Positions 10,685 to 20,639 of a stretch of DNA of 64,000 bases are shown here, in pieces. The DNA is from Coenobita brevimanus. Its lineage: Eukaryota; Arthropoda; Malacostraca; Decapoda; Coenobitidae. The stretch lies in assembly GCA_032717465.1 (NCBI GenBank), contig CM064669.1, positions 44,331,535 to 44,395,534 on the forward strand, written 5' to 3'. Position numbers and translations under genes: made by a program. The first letter of the stretch is position 1. Each line of letters starts with the position of its first letter. The notes beneath the pieces were generated by a model. It did no database searches, was not told where the DNA came from, and saw nothing but the letters and a program-made list of their open reading frames with translations.

Positions 10685-10702
10685 TACTATTATTATTATT
10701 AT
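10648..10702. repeat. (ATT)n microsatellite
   Basis: About 18 ATT units with one interruption. Confidence 0.95.
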
Positions 10703-10739
10703 TCCCAAATCTTTTTCCTAGTTTGGCTCACATTCTCGA

Positions 10740-11445
10740 GTTGTCGGTAATTCTTATCCTGTATACCGAATTCCCTTTTTCTCCTAATATTTAAAACTTT
10801 GCATCTGTCAATATTAAAATCCCTTCGTCACGTCTGAAAATGTTTAATAATTTATCTATCTCTCTGAATCATCAGTCAGTGTTTGGATGTGTCCTCTCGA
10901 TTACAACTTTTTTGTATCATTACCAAATTTATTGATTTTGCCACACAAACCTTCTTCAGTATCGTCAGTATAAATTAAGAACAAGTCAGGGCACAGAACT
11001 AAACCCTGTGGTACTCCATTTGTGACATTTATCCCTTCCGATTCTCTCCCATTTAGTGCAACTCTGTCGACGTTCTGTTAGTTAATTTTCAATCAATTTT
11101 TTGTTCATTGCCTCTGGTACATAGAATTTAAGTTTTTTCAAGAAGACGTTTATGGGGAATTTTATCAAATGCCTTTTGGAAGTTGAGGTAGAGTGCATCA
11201 ATAGTTACAGGTTCATCACATATATCAGTAATATTTCTGCTCCAATCCTAGGAAGGACACCGGAGATAACACGTTCTTTGTCTTGGACCTGTAGCGCCGG
11301 ATCATTATCATTAAAATACTTGAACAGTTTGTCGGATTTGGTTCGCGCCTTGTCGTTTGTGCCTACATGCACCACCACAAGCGTACTGTCGGTTGAACCG
11401 TATTTCACGTGGTTCAGGGCCTCGCTCACGTGGTTTCCTCCATAA
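10740..11445 (-). pseudogene. Internally deleted L-C-like LINE relic
   Basis: Read on the minus strand, 11429-11205 encodes an SGNH-esterase-type ORF1 piece (VVVHVGTNDKARTKSDKL and SGVLPRIGAE). This matches VIHVGTNDLKRNRSEEL and SGILPRIKAE of the intact ORF1 at 55851-56852. Immediately downstream, 11215-10960 encodes RT blocks (a DALYLNFQKAFDKIPHKRLL-like block A and a GVPQG-like block B ending in an FxNDTK-like degenerate FADDTK). The ORF1 C-terminus, the whole endonuclease and the RT fingers are missing. This is an internal-deletion derivative with many stops. The last recognisable homology fades near 10750. Confidence 0.7.
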
Positions 11446-11650
11446 CGTGGTATACCAAAACGCTTTATGTTGCTTGTTGCCCTGCCTCAAAACTGAACTA
11501 ACTGGCCTCGGTCACTGGAGTCTCCAGCCATCCCAACCTCAGGCAGCTTCTCATCTGTGGCGGAAAGAATCTGAAACTCGTGTTTGTTTTGTTTTTGTTT
11601 GTTTTCGTTCGTTCGTCCCGAGTTTATTGCTGTTTTAGTGTCCTGTCTGA

Positions 11651-11653
<3 letters not shown>

Positions 11654-11728
<75 letters not shown>
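11654..11728. repeat. (CT)n microsatellite
   Basis: About 37 CT repeats, ending where the SINE begins. Confidence 0.95.
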
Positions 11729-11730
<2 letters not shown>

Positions 11731-11889
11731 GGAGCGCGGTAGCTCGGTGGTAGGGTGTCGGGCTCGTAATCGTGAGGTTGCGAGTTCGCGCCCCGCCCGG
11801 TGGCTGCTGTGCTGGGAGGGGTAGCGCTCTCCTGTAACCCTAGCAGGGCTATAATTATGATCTGATGAGGTCTAGCTCGGGGATTAATC

Positions 11890-11891
<2 letters not shown>
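11729..11891 (+). mobile_element. tRNA-derived SINE
   Basis: The first 70 bp look like a tRNA gene: GGGGAGCGCGG, an A-box-like TAGCTCGGTGG at 11740-11750, and a B-box-like GAGTTCGCGCC at 11782-11792. The spacing is compatible with an internal RNA polymerase III promoter. The acceptor and anticodon stems no longer pair well, so it is not a functional tRNA. A tRNA-unrelated body of about 90 bp follows, ending GGGGATTAATCCC, and then a (CT)n tail. The element lies exactly between two (CT)n arrays. Confidence 0.75.

Positions 11892-11926
<35 letters not shown>
11890..11926. repeat. (CT)n array at SINE 3' end
   Basis: Follows the SINE body directly and may be its tail. Confidence 0.9.
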
Positions 11927-11929
<3 letters not shown>

Positions 11930-12007
11930 CTGTGTGTGTGTGCCTGTTTCATATTGCTAAATACATATGGTATTTCAAAAATATAAAACATGAATTCCGA
12001 AAACTTT

Positions 12008-12190
12008 TAGCAGCAGTTTTTCAGCACCAACAACACGGTCCCGATATACACTAAAATTAATTTATTGAGTAGTTAGAATTTGTGAAGCGTTCAGTTATCA
12101 TATTTGGTATTACCGTGCGTCATATAAAAATGTAAAATATCAAAAAATGTGAAAGTTGAGACATGGGTAGAATATGAGTGATGGGCTGTT

Positions 12191-12229
<39 letters not shown>

Positions 12230-12895
12230 CTGTACTGTAGAATAATAAGGATGGTGTAGCATACATAAAGAATAAATATGATGGTAGAATCAGGAGACAA
12301 GATACGAAATTGTAAAGGAAAAGAGAGAACTGATGATATGAAATGGGGAGAAGGGAAGTAGAGGAAGCTGGAAGGAGGAAGGAGGAGAAAAAGAAAAAAG
12401 GAGAGGAGTGGGGGAGTAGCAGGAGATATGAAAGGGGAGAAAAGGAGGATGGGTTGATAAAAGATAAGAAAGAGGAAGAACGAAAGAGAAAACCGGAGGA
12501 ACGAGGGAGAAAGGTCGAAGAGAAGAGAGGCATGAACTAGAAAAAATGGGGAGTAGAGAGACAAGAGTAAGATTGGAAGGAGAGTATTGAGGAAGGGGGA
12601 AGAGAGAAAAAAAGGAGGGGATTACAGAAGCATTGAGGGAGAGGAGGGAGAAACGAATTGATGTCGAGAGTAAAGAATGAAATAAAGATAAGTAAATAAA
12701 AGAAGGGAGAAAAGATGGCAGATAAGTAGTAGGGGAGAAGGCAACGTATAAAACAAAGAAGAGAAATAGGAAAAACAACTAAGACAGAGATCAGGAAGTG
12801 CAAAAAGACAACGAAGACCAAAGGAGCGAGGAGAGAAGGGTAAGATTAACGATCTTTTTATATCTCTGTGTTTCTCTATATCTGTCTGTCAATCT
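12008..12895. repeat. Dispersed long repeat R1, copy 1, left part
   Basis: It matches 47784-48660 from CAGCAGTTTTTCAGCA onward, through CGGTCCCGATATACACTAAA, GTGCGTCATATAAAA, an (AG)n array at 12194-12227 and about 550 bp of purine-rich DNA. The match stops at the 3' end of the L-B element (about 12895) and resumes after the L-B 5' side at about 17402. The L-B element therefore split this copy. Confidence 0.8.
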
Positions 12896-12990
12896 ATATA
12901 TCTGTGTGGGTTCTTACCTAATTGTCCTTACCTAATTGTATCTTTACAGGAATGAGTCAAGCTCGTACTGTCCCGTGTCTTAAACCATAT

Positions 12991-13672
12991 TTATCGTACA
13001 TAATTATCCTTAAATTTGTGAATTGTTTTGGCACACACTATTTCATTCGGTAGTGCATTCCATTGATCAATTGCTCTGTTTGGGAAACTGAATTTCCTTA
13101 CGTCTTTATCACCTCTCTTCTTATGCAGTTTTTTGCAGTGTCCTCTTGCTGATGCTTCTCCATATGTTAAGTAATCATTTATGTCTATTTTCTCCTTCCC
13201 TGATATGCACTTATATAGCATTATCATGTCACCTCTTTTCCTTCTCTCCTGTAGTGTTGGTGGATTCAGTTTATTTAGTCTTTCTTCGTAGCTTAGGTCC
13301 CGTAAGCTTGGTATCCATCTTGTAGCGGCCCTTTGAACTTTTTCAATCTTGCCTATGTACTTTTTGAGATGAGGACTCCAGACTACTGATGCATATTCCA
13401 GGGTTGGTCTAATGAATGATGTTTAACCTTCTTAGCATGTCTTCATTTATGTATGTGAATGCTATTCTCATATTTGCAAGCAGTGTATACATGTTCCGTA
13501 CCTTCTCGCTGATGTGGTCAGCCGGAGATAGTCTGTTATTGATAATCACACCTAGGTCTTTCTTTCTTTCTGATGTGTATAGGGTTTTATTTCCTAACTT
13601 ATAATCCCAATCAGGTCTTTTTCCACTTTTACCAAACTTGATTACATGACACTTGTCCACATTGAATTCCAT
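12991..13672 (-). pseudogene. L-B ORF2 C-terminal region, frameshifted
   Basis: Two pieces, 13672-13409 (MEFNVDKCHVIK to INEDMLRR) and 13227-12991 (MIMLYKCISGKEK to HKFKDN), are joined in the copy at 35500-36245 apart from its own breaks. The middle, with a TLEYASVVWSPHLKK-like block, is readable between them with indels. The ending KFSFPNRAIDQWNALPNEIV is the usual CR1/L2-type tail block. Confidence 0.75.
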
Positions 13673-14814
13673 TTGCCATGTACTACTCCATTCATGAAGT
13701 TTATTTCTTCTTGTAGCTCTTTACAAAAGTCTGTGTTAGTAATTCTCCTTTGTATTTTTGCATCATCTGCAAACATATTCAGATAGCTTTCATTTCCAGT
13801 GTTACTGTTTATATCATTTATATACACTAAAAACATGATTGGTGCCAGCACTGAACCCTGTGGTACTCCACTAGTCACTTCTTTCCATGATGAGTAGTTT
13901 CCTCTTAGTACTGTTCTCATTTCTCTTTTTATGAGAAAGTCTTGCATCCAGCAATATAGTTTGCCTCGAATTCCTCCTTGATGGTACAGTTTCCATAAAA
14001 GTCTTTGATGTGGTACTGTGTCAAAAGCTTTCTTGAAATCTAAATAGATACTGTCCACCCATCCTTCTCTTTCCTTTATTGTGTTTGTTCTGTCATAGTA
14101 GCCCAACAGATTAATAACACATGATTTTCCTTTTCTGAAACCAAACTGTCTTTCTGTTATCATACTGTGTTCTTCTAGATGATTTACCCAAGCTTTTCTT
14201 ATAAGCTTTTCTAATACCTTGCTTACAACACTGGTCAGTGATACTGGTCGGTAGTTGAGTGGATTTTGTCTATTTCCTTTCTTCAATAAGGGGACAATAT
14301 TTGCTTTTTTCCAAATATCGGGTAGTTTACCTTGACTCAAGGATTTCTTGAAAATTAAAAATAATGGTTTACTTAACTCCTTTGCACATTCTCGTAGTAC
14401 CCAACATGAAATTTCATCAGGACCACTTGCTTTTCCTCTGTCTAATCTACTTAACTCCTCCTGTATTACTTTTTCTGCTATTTGTATATCTGGTAGTATG
14501 TGTGGGCATGCATGTTCCACATAGTCCCTCTCAAAATTTTTTTCTTCTGTAAAAACTAATTGGAAATTCTTATTTAGTGCTTCACAAATATCTTTCTCTT
14601 GTGTATAAGTGATTCCCTCGTCCGTAATGGATTGTATTATATCTTTTACTTTGGTTTTGCTTCTGATGTAGCTGTAAAACAGCTTTGGTTGATCACTACT
14701 TTTATTTATTATATCCTCCTCAAACTGTTTTTGGGCTTCCCTCCTTATTCTTGTATAATCTTTTCTTGCCTGTTTGTAATTATTATACGCCCTTTCACTA
14801 TTATGTCTTCTGTA
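13642..14814 (-). pseudogene. L-B ORF2 reverse transcriptase
   Basis: It continues in the same frame after the TGA. RT blocks in order are ANIVPLLKKGNRQNPLNYRP, RQFGFRKGKSCV, IYLDFKKAFDTVPHQRLL (block A), SGVPQGSVLAPIMFLVYIND (block B) and NMFADDAKIQ (block C, FADD). The frame is lost after KELQEE; the continuation MEFNVDKCHVIKFGKSGK is in another frame from 13672. The catalytic residues are intact despite the breaks. Confidence 0.8.
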
Positions 14815-16126
14815 TCAATTCCACAACAAATCTCTTCTTTCATTTGATTTTTTATATTCTGTATTGAACCATTTCTGTATTTTCTTATCTGCTTCTTTGT
14901 GCTGTGGGATGTACTTCTGGACTCCTATTTCATAAAATTCACAGAATTTTTTATATACAGCATTTAAATCTTGTCCTCTAAGCTCATTTTCCCAATCAAC
15001 TTCTAAGAAATACCTCTTTAGGTCTTGATAATTTCCCTTTTTATAGTTTAGGCTCTTTTTGTAACTGTCATTGCTGTTTACTATGTCATATGCTATCCTG
15101 AAGTTATAATTTAGTACTGCATGATCACTTTTGCCGAGTGGAGGGTGATATATTAAACTGTCAATATCATTTTCTTGCCTTGTAAATATTAGATCTAGCA
15201 CTGAAGGTACATCAAGTCCTCTTTTTCTGGTGGTTTCCCTCACATGTTGCGTTAGGAAGAACTCTTGTATGAGATCCAGGAGCTTTTGGTCCCAACAGCT
15301 TTGTTGGCTAATTATATCTAGAGTATTCCATACTATGTCATATGCTATCCTGAAGTTATAATTTAGTACTGCATGATCACTTTTGCCGAGTGGAGGGTGA
15401 TATATTAAACTGTCAATATCATTTTCTTGCCTTGTAAATATTAGATCTAGCACTGAAGGTACATCAAGTCCTCTTTTTCTGGTGGTTTCCCTCACATGTT
15501 GCGTTAGGAAGAATTCTTGTATGAGATCCAGGAGCTTTTGGTCCCAACAGCTTTGTTGGCTAATTATATCTAGAGTATTCCAATTTATATTTGTATTGAA
15601 ATCCCCAGTTAGTATAATTCTTTCTGATTTCTCTTCCATTTTATGTAGTAATGATCTTAAAGTCTGAATTGTACTCTCTGCCAGGTCCTCATATTCATCT
15701 TTTTCCCATGTGTTTGATCTGGGTGGCATGTACAAATTGGCATCAATTACTTTCCCTTCAGATGTGTTGATCTCTACTGCAATCAGTTCTACTTGTGATG
15801 TTATATCTAAGTTTTATTTCATTGACTTTTAGATTTTTCTTAGTTAATATTATAATTCCTCCTCCTTTTTTTAAATTTCTGTCTCTTCTCCATATATTGT
15901 ATTCCTCTAAGTTTAGTATGTCATTGGATATCCTTGGTGTTAATTTTGTTTCAGTTAGGCATATTATGTGTGGTTCATTTTCTCTGACATAATCATTCAT
16001 CTCTAGTAATTTAGATACCATTCCATCCACATTTGAGTACATCAACTTTATCATCTTGTTTATATACTTGTCATGACATGGTTCTACTACCTTCCTCCTT
16101 TTTATTCCATCCTGTTTGTGTACCAC
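14815..16126 (-). pseudogene. L-B ORF2 N-terminal part: endonuclease carrying a tandem duplication
   Basis: The AP-type endonuclease blocks are MYSNVDGM, ICLTETKL, KGGGIIIL, ILTGDFNTNINW, a block rich in FTRQENDIDS, and GKSDHAVLN (SDH). A frameshift near 15790 splits it into 16126-15758 and 15735-14815. The likely start is ATG at 16054 (MIKLMYSN). The frame is already open upstream to the ORF1 overlap. An 84-residue stretch from WNTLD to YDIV occurs twice in tandem (15582-15331 and 15330-15079), so the SDH catalytic block is doubled. The frame ends at a TGA near 14815 where the other copy has an Arg codon (AGA to TGA). Confidence 0.8.
15079..15582 (-). repeat. 252-bp in-frame tandem duplication in the L-B endonuclease
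   Basis: 15079-15330 and 15331-15582 are identical except for one base (15262 versus 15514). 252 is a multiple of three, so the frame is kept. The L-B copy at 33813-34823 has only one copy of this segment. Confidence 0.95.
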
Positions 16127-17119
16127 TTTCGTACCTGCAATCCTATTACTTTGTAAAAAAAATTCTTCTTCTCCTCTTCTGATCTTCCCTCATTTTTTGT
16201 TTTTGCTTCTTCCCTTTTCTCTTTCAGTAATTCCAGTTCCTCTTGTGTTAGGCATCTTTTTATCCATACATTTTTGAACTCCTCTTTTTCCATAAGATTC
16301 TTTGCATTTTTTAGTATCTCTTCCACAGTGTATACAACTGGAAAGTCACCTTTAGAGGTCTTGTCTTGCTTTACTCATATTTCCCTAACCTTTTGTGTTC
16401 CTCTATGTCTTTACTACAGATTTCCTTTGATACTTCTTTTAGTAAGCTCATTACATTTGCCATCTCCTTTTTGTCTTTTGTGATCTTGTTTTTTACTTCT
16501 TCCTCTTCTATACCAGTGAGTACTATAGATTTGTTTATATCTACTGAATCTCTGACTAACTTTGGATTGTTTTGGATTATTCTATTCACTTCCTTTTTAA
16601 TGCTTTTTTCCTCCACCCTTGTTTCTAAGTCTTTCTTTACTTTCACCATTTCAGCATACGTGGTTTCCACATCATTTTTGTAGCTTTGCACAGCTTCATT
16701 CACCTGTGTTATCTTCTCCTCAATATCACTGCTCTGGTCTACGAGTATAAGACTGCTTAGTTGCCTAATTGTCTCTGTGTCATTTTTGAACTCTTCATAA
16801 CACTCTCGTAATTGACTACTGTACTTGCCATTTCGCTCATTTTCTTCCTAAGTGTACTCAATTCCACTGTTAGTTCACTGATGGTTGTGTCTTTCTTATT
16901 GGCCTCCCTTCCTAGTTTTTCTATTTCTTCCTTTTGCAAGTGCATCTGCTTCTTTATTTCATCAATTTCATTTTTGAAAGCCATTTCCAGTTTGTGTACA
17001 CGTTCAACCAGTCTTTTGTGAGTCTCCACTTCAACCAGTTCTTGGTAGAAATCATGATTTTGCTTTTTACCTTTATCCCTTTTCTTTCCCAAATTTGCTT
17101 TACTAAAGTATGTATCCAT
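16102..17119 (-). pseudogene. L-B ORF1, coiled-coil RNA-binding-type protein with two frameshifts
   Basis: LINE ORF1 proteins coat element RNA. The ATG at 17119 opens MDTYFSKANLGKKRDKGKK. A long Glu/Lys/Leu heptad-rich coiled coil follows to about 16757. After a frameshift it continues at 16703-16371 (more coiled coil, then a block reading SIVLTGIEEEE). After a second frameshift it continues at 16326-16102 (KNVWIKRCLTQEELELLKEK to KWYTNRME). The last block, with its run of charged residues and a FFYK motif, recurs in the copy at 33162-33356, so it is a conserved C-terminus. I see no zinc knuckle and no esterase motif, unlike L-C. The stop codon at 16104-16102 overlaps the start of the ORF2 frame. 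Confidence 0.75.
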
Positions 17120-17284
17120 TTTGCAATTCTAAAAGTGCAGAGTATGTATTTACAATCCCCGTGTTGTTGTAGTCTAAACAAACCTCAGCTGACTCAGCGT
17201 ATTCTTTCGTCTTGGTTCTCTTTCCTGTTTGAACAAGTCTTGTTTAAACTTATTATTTTTTTCCTTTTAATAATGAAAAACCAT

Positions 17285-17400
17285 TTAGTCTAACCTGGTA
17301 CAGAGCTTGACTCATACAAAGATACTAATTTAGGTAATGCCACTGGCCGTGTTGGTTCGGTACGGAGCGCTGATGTCGCACGTCGGCCTCGATTGAATCC
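17285..17400 (+). mobile_element. L-B 3'-end-like word plus possible tRNA-derived SINE head
   Basis: 17299-17334 resembles the L-B 3' end (GCTTGACTCAT, AAGATAC, TTAGGTAA) in + orientation. 17345-17400 has tRNA-like boxes: GTGTTGGTTCGGTA at 17349-17362 and CTCGATTGAATCC at 17388-17400. It is followed immediately by (TG)n. This could be a SINE sharing or abutting a LINE tail. Evidence is limited to these short words. Confidence 0.35.
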
Positions 17401-17469
<69 letters not shown>

Positions 17470-17470
17470 T
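17401..17470. repeat. (GT)n-(GA)n compound microsatellite
   Basis: About 25 GT units followed by about 10 GA units. The same (GT)n-(GA) junction exists at 48666-48716 in the unsplit R1 copy. Confidence 0.95.
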
Positions 17471-18025
17471 CAGGCTGGTAAGATTGTCGGTCTGTTCTTA
17501 AACAGAGATAACAAGCCAATTCTAGGTATTCTTGTATACATATCTAAGGGTATTGAATAGGGAGCCAGTATGAGCTAAATAAAAAGGTAGATAGATAGAT
17601 GAATAGATAGATTGACCGGTAGGCAGATAAACTGTCAGTAGAAAAATATAAATAAACTCTTTTCCTATAACTGAAATACAACAGCGGCAGAGCTACAAAG
17701 AAATTTTGTTGGAAGGGGAGAGAGAGAGAAGCTGCAGAGGAGGGGAGGTGAGGGCAAAAATAAAACTCTTTGGAGAAAGAGGAGTGAGAGACGAAGATAT
17801 AAAGGAGTAGTAGGAAGAGAGGAGAGAGAGAGAAAGGAGGAGGAGCAGAAGAGACAAGGAGAGAAAGTGGACCAGTTCGAATTCAGGCAAAGGAAAGGTT
17901 CGGTAAAAGGACGGCAAGCTGATAAGGGTGGTCGCGAACGAACACAGTGGGGTGAGGAGTGGCGAATGAGTGTTTGGCAGTTGGGTGTGACGGGGCATTC
18001 CCTTCCTGTATTTAGCGAGTGGGTC
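17453..18025. repeat. Dispersed long repeat R1, copy 1, right part
   Basis: It matches 48711-49310: GAGAGAGTCAG, a GAGATAACAAGCC-like word, the GGTATTCT word, GGGCATTGAATAGG-like spacing, GGCAGAGCT, the purine block, and finally ATTCCCTTCCTGTATT. Together with 12008-12895 it reconstitutes one 1.5-kb unit. Confidence 0.75.
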
Positions 18026-18324
18026 AGCAGGCGGAAATTGAAGTTGACAGTATGGTTTGTGTCATTCTAGAGTGGGTTTTGTAGTGGCATTTTTGTCTAA
18101 TGTAATGGTCCAGTGGAATCACTGTCATACACGTACGACTGTGAAGATTTGGACTGTTTGCGGTCCAGTGTACTGTCATGAGCTAAAGCTCACTGGCAGT
18201 CCCCTGCCAGCATTGTATCCTGCCTTCTGTGTCTTATTTCTCCCCAGTCCGCAGAGAATAACCTTCCTTTCCATATTTTTGTTGTGAGTCATATTGCTGC
18301 CACATAAATATCTGTCTGTCTATC

Positions 18325-18600
18325 TATATACCTAGGCTGCTTCCCCCAAGGAAAGGGAGGTAGCCGAGACAGGACGACACACTCCCCATTTACTCATCCA
18401 TTCAAACACATACATTTGCATCTTAGCCCCAAAGGGGAGAAGGGACAAATCCTCACCGCATCACACCGCACAAGGGTCAACTGCATAGTGCAATCAGTGA
18501 CATCCGCAGCAGGGCCCGACAGCAGAGCTGGTTTACCTCTGCCACATCATAATAGAGCCATTCCCTTACCCGCACCTGACCACACGTAAATGTACTAAAT
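18325..18600 (-). mobile_element. Solo 3' UTR of the L-D (RTE-like) element
   Basis: The minus strand matches the 3' UTR of the L-D copy at about 23480-23745: GGTAAACCAGCTCTGCTGT, ACTGCTGCGGATGTC, GCTAAGATGC, GGAAGCA and the terminal CCTAGGTATATAGATAGA. There is no coding portion. It is a severely 5'-truncated insertion that behaves like a SINE. A GATA-type tail sits at 18310-18330. Confidence 0.8.
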
Positions 18601-18646
18601 TAAAATGATAATGATGATTGATGATCATGAACGGGGGGGAAAATAA

Positions 18647-18765
18647 ATGAGTTATCATTCAGTGACCGTGATGATGATGATGATGATGATGGTCAAAATG
18701 ATGTTGAGGAAGACCAAGCAAATAATGATGATCAAAGTGAAGATGATGATGATGATGATCCAGTA
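18647..18765. repeat. (ATG)n-rich microsatellite pair
   Basis: GATGATGAT runs at about 18667-18690 and 18739-18758, separated by related sequence. Confidence 0.85.
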
Positions 18766-18989
18766 CGGAAAAACTGAGAACTTAAGTAAGAAGCGTTTGT
18801 CGAGTGTCTGCAAATGGAACTGGAGTAACCTTGGCGATTTTGTTCGCTGACTCGTCTGTATTCACCCTTGCCTTTACTCATCCCTTATTTACTCTCATAT
18901 TGACTCGCTCCTGAGTCACCCCATTTGTTGATCGCACTGAAGGATTTAACTGACTGTGCATTCACCCACAATCTCAGTCTTCACCTGCC

Positions 18990-20050
18990 TACACTTTGTC
19001 ACCCTCCCCTCACCCATTGCATGCCCCACCCTTAGACAGACCTACCATTTGACCCACGCATGTTACCCTCCCCTTACCCGTTGCCTGCCTCACCCTTTAA
19101 TAGACCCATGCTTTTACCGACCCATGTCATCCGTCCGTCACCTACTGACAGACCCACCCTTTGACAGACCCATCCTTTTACCTACCCATGTCACCCTCCC
19201 CTCACCCATTGAGTGTCCCACCCTTTAATAGACCCACTCTTTGACCGACCTACCCTTTGACCGACCCACCCCTTGACTAACCCACCTCTTGACTGATCCA
19301 CCCTTTTTCCGACCCACCATTTGACGGACCCACGTTTTGTCCGACCCACCCTTTGACCGATCCACCCTTTGTCCGACCCACCCTTTGTCCGACCCACCCT
19401 TTGACCGACTCTCCCTTTGTCTGACCCACCCTTTGTCCAACCCACCCTTTGACTGACCCATTCCTTTGACCGACCCACCCTTTGACCGACCCACCCTTTG
19501 ACTGACCCACCCTTTGACTGACCCAGCTTCATACCAAGTCGCCCTTTGACTAACCCAACTTCAGACCAAGTCGTCCTTTGACTGACCCTCCCTTTGACTG
19601 TTGACTGACCCACCCTTTGTCTGCCCCACCCATTGTCTGTCCCACTCTTTCACCACCCCACCTTAAGGCTGTCCCTCGCTTTGACTTACCCATCCTTAGA
19701 GTGACCTATCCTATGACCGACCCACCCTTTGCCTGCCCCACCCTTTGACTGACTTACCCTTTGACCCATGTTTTGTATGACCCACCCTTTGACCGACCAA
19801 GTCTTTGACTGACCCACCTTTTAACCGACCCACCTTTTGGCCGACCCACCATTTGACCGACCTACCCTCTGACTGACCCACATTTTGACCGACTCACCCT
19901 TTGACTGACCTACTGTCCGACTGACCCACCTTTTAACCGACCCAGCTTTTGACCGACCCACAATTTGACCGACCTAGCCTCTGACTGACCCACAATATTG
20001 CCGATCCATCCTTTGGATGACCCACCTTTTGACCGACCCACCTTTTTATG
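18990..20050. repeat. 16-bp minisatellite
   Basis: More than 50 imperfect units of CCCACCCTTTGACCGA, most regular at 19210-19620 and looser on both sides. Minus-strand frames show a Lys-Gly-Gly-Ser/Gly-Trp-Val-Gly repeat only because the array is simple. I do not call a gene. Confidence 0.9.
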
Positions 20051-20639
20051 ACTGCATTAGTAACTGCTTTACCATAAGGGTACGTTTTATCCCATTAATA
20101 TATTGGTTAACATTTTATAACTTCCACTTGCATCAATTTGTCAAAGTTAAATGTTCATACTAACAATAGTGCAAATATTTTTGTTGGTATTGGTATTAGC
20201 AATATTTCTTGCATTCCCAGATGAAAACATTTATCAGTAGTTTCCTTTATACTTCGGAGAGAAGAAAGAATAGTTTTCAAAACCAGAATTCCTCTATATG
20301 TTTCGTGGCCAATGTTTGTCAACAGGTTCAGTGCACTGGAGCCCAATGTTTTTGTTTACAGTGGCACCGGACTGTATTGTTTGCTTAAACAGAAAAGCAT
20401 CGTTAGCATTCGAAAAACTTTCCCTGTGCGAGCTATTGTTTTATTGTTTTCCACTGCCCGAAATTTTAGCATCAGAAGTAAGAGTATTATATTGTATTTT
20501 GATCCACTGCAGGAAGTTTGAACACAAATTTAACTCCTCCAGTCCGAGAAGATTTTTTTTTTTTTTCTTCATAATTTTAGTGATTCCCTTGTTTCAGTGA
20601 CGTATTTCTTGTTTTATTCTTGATACAAACAGTTTCCAA
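20051..20639. other. AT-rich DNA with a MITE-1 trace
   Basis: No gene is recognised. ACTCCTCCAGTCCGAGAAGAT followed by a poly-T at 20535-20567 recalls the MITE-1 left end; its core, CTCCAGTCCGAGAAGATTT, is weakly preserved. Confidence 0.35.

Larger units (their letters stand above)
12895..17290 (-). mobile_element. L-B non-LTR retrotransposon, near full length
   Basis: This minus-strand LINE has a coiled-coil ORF1 (17119-16102), ORF2 (about 16126-12991) and a 3' end. The end carries a duplicated word, CAATTAGGTAAG, followed by AACCCACACAG at about 12905. The protein blocks (FADDAK RT, SGVPQGSVLAP) resemble the CR1/L2 group. Frames are broken at several places, listed per ORF. A second copy lies at 33083-36276. 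At its 5' side the element meets a (GT)n array at 17402, which reads (AC)n on its own strand. Confidence 0.85.

Noticed and set aside
11729..11800. Functional tRNA gene
   Set aside because: A and B boxes are present but the acceptor and anticodon stems do not pair, and a SINE body follows.
19191..19613. Gly/Ser/Lys/Val repeat protein on the minus strand
   Set aside because: It is the shadow of the 16-bp minisatellite, open in several frames.
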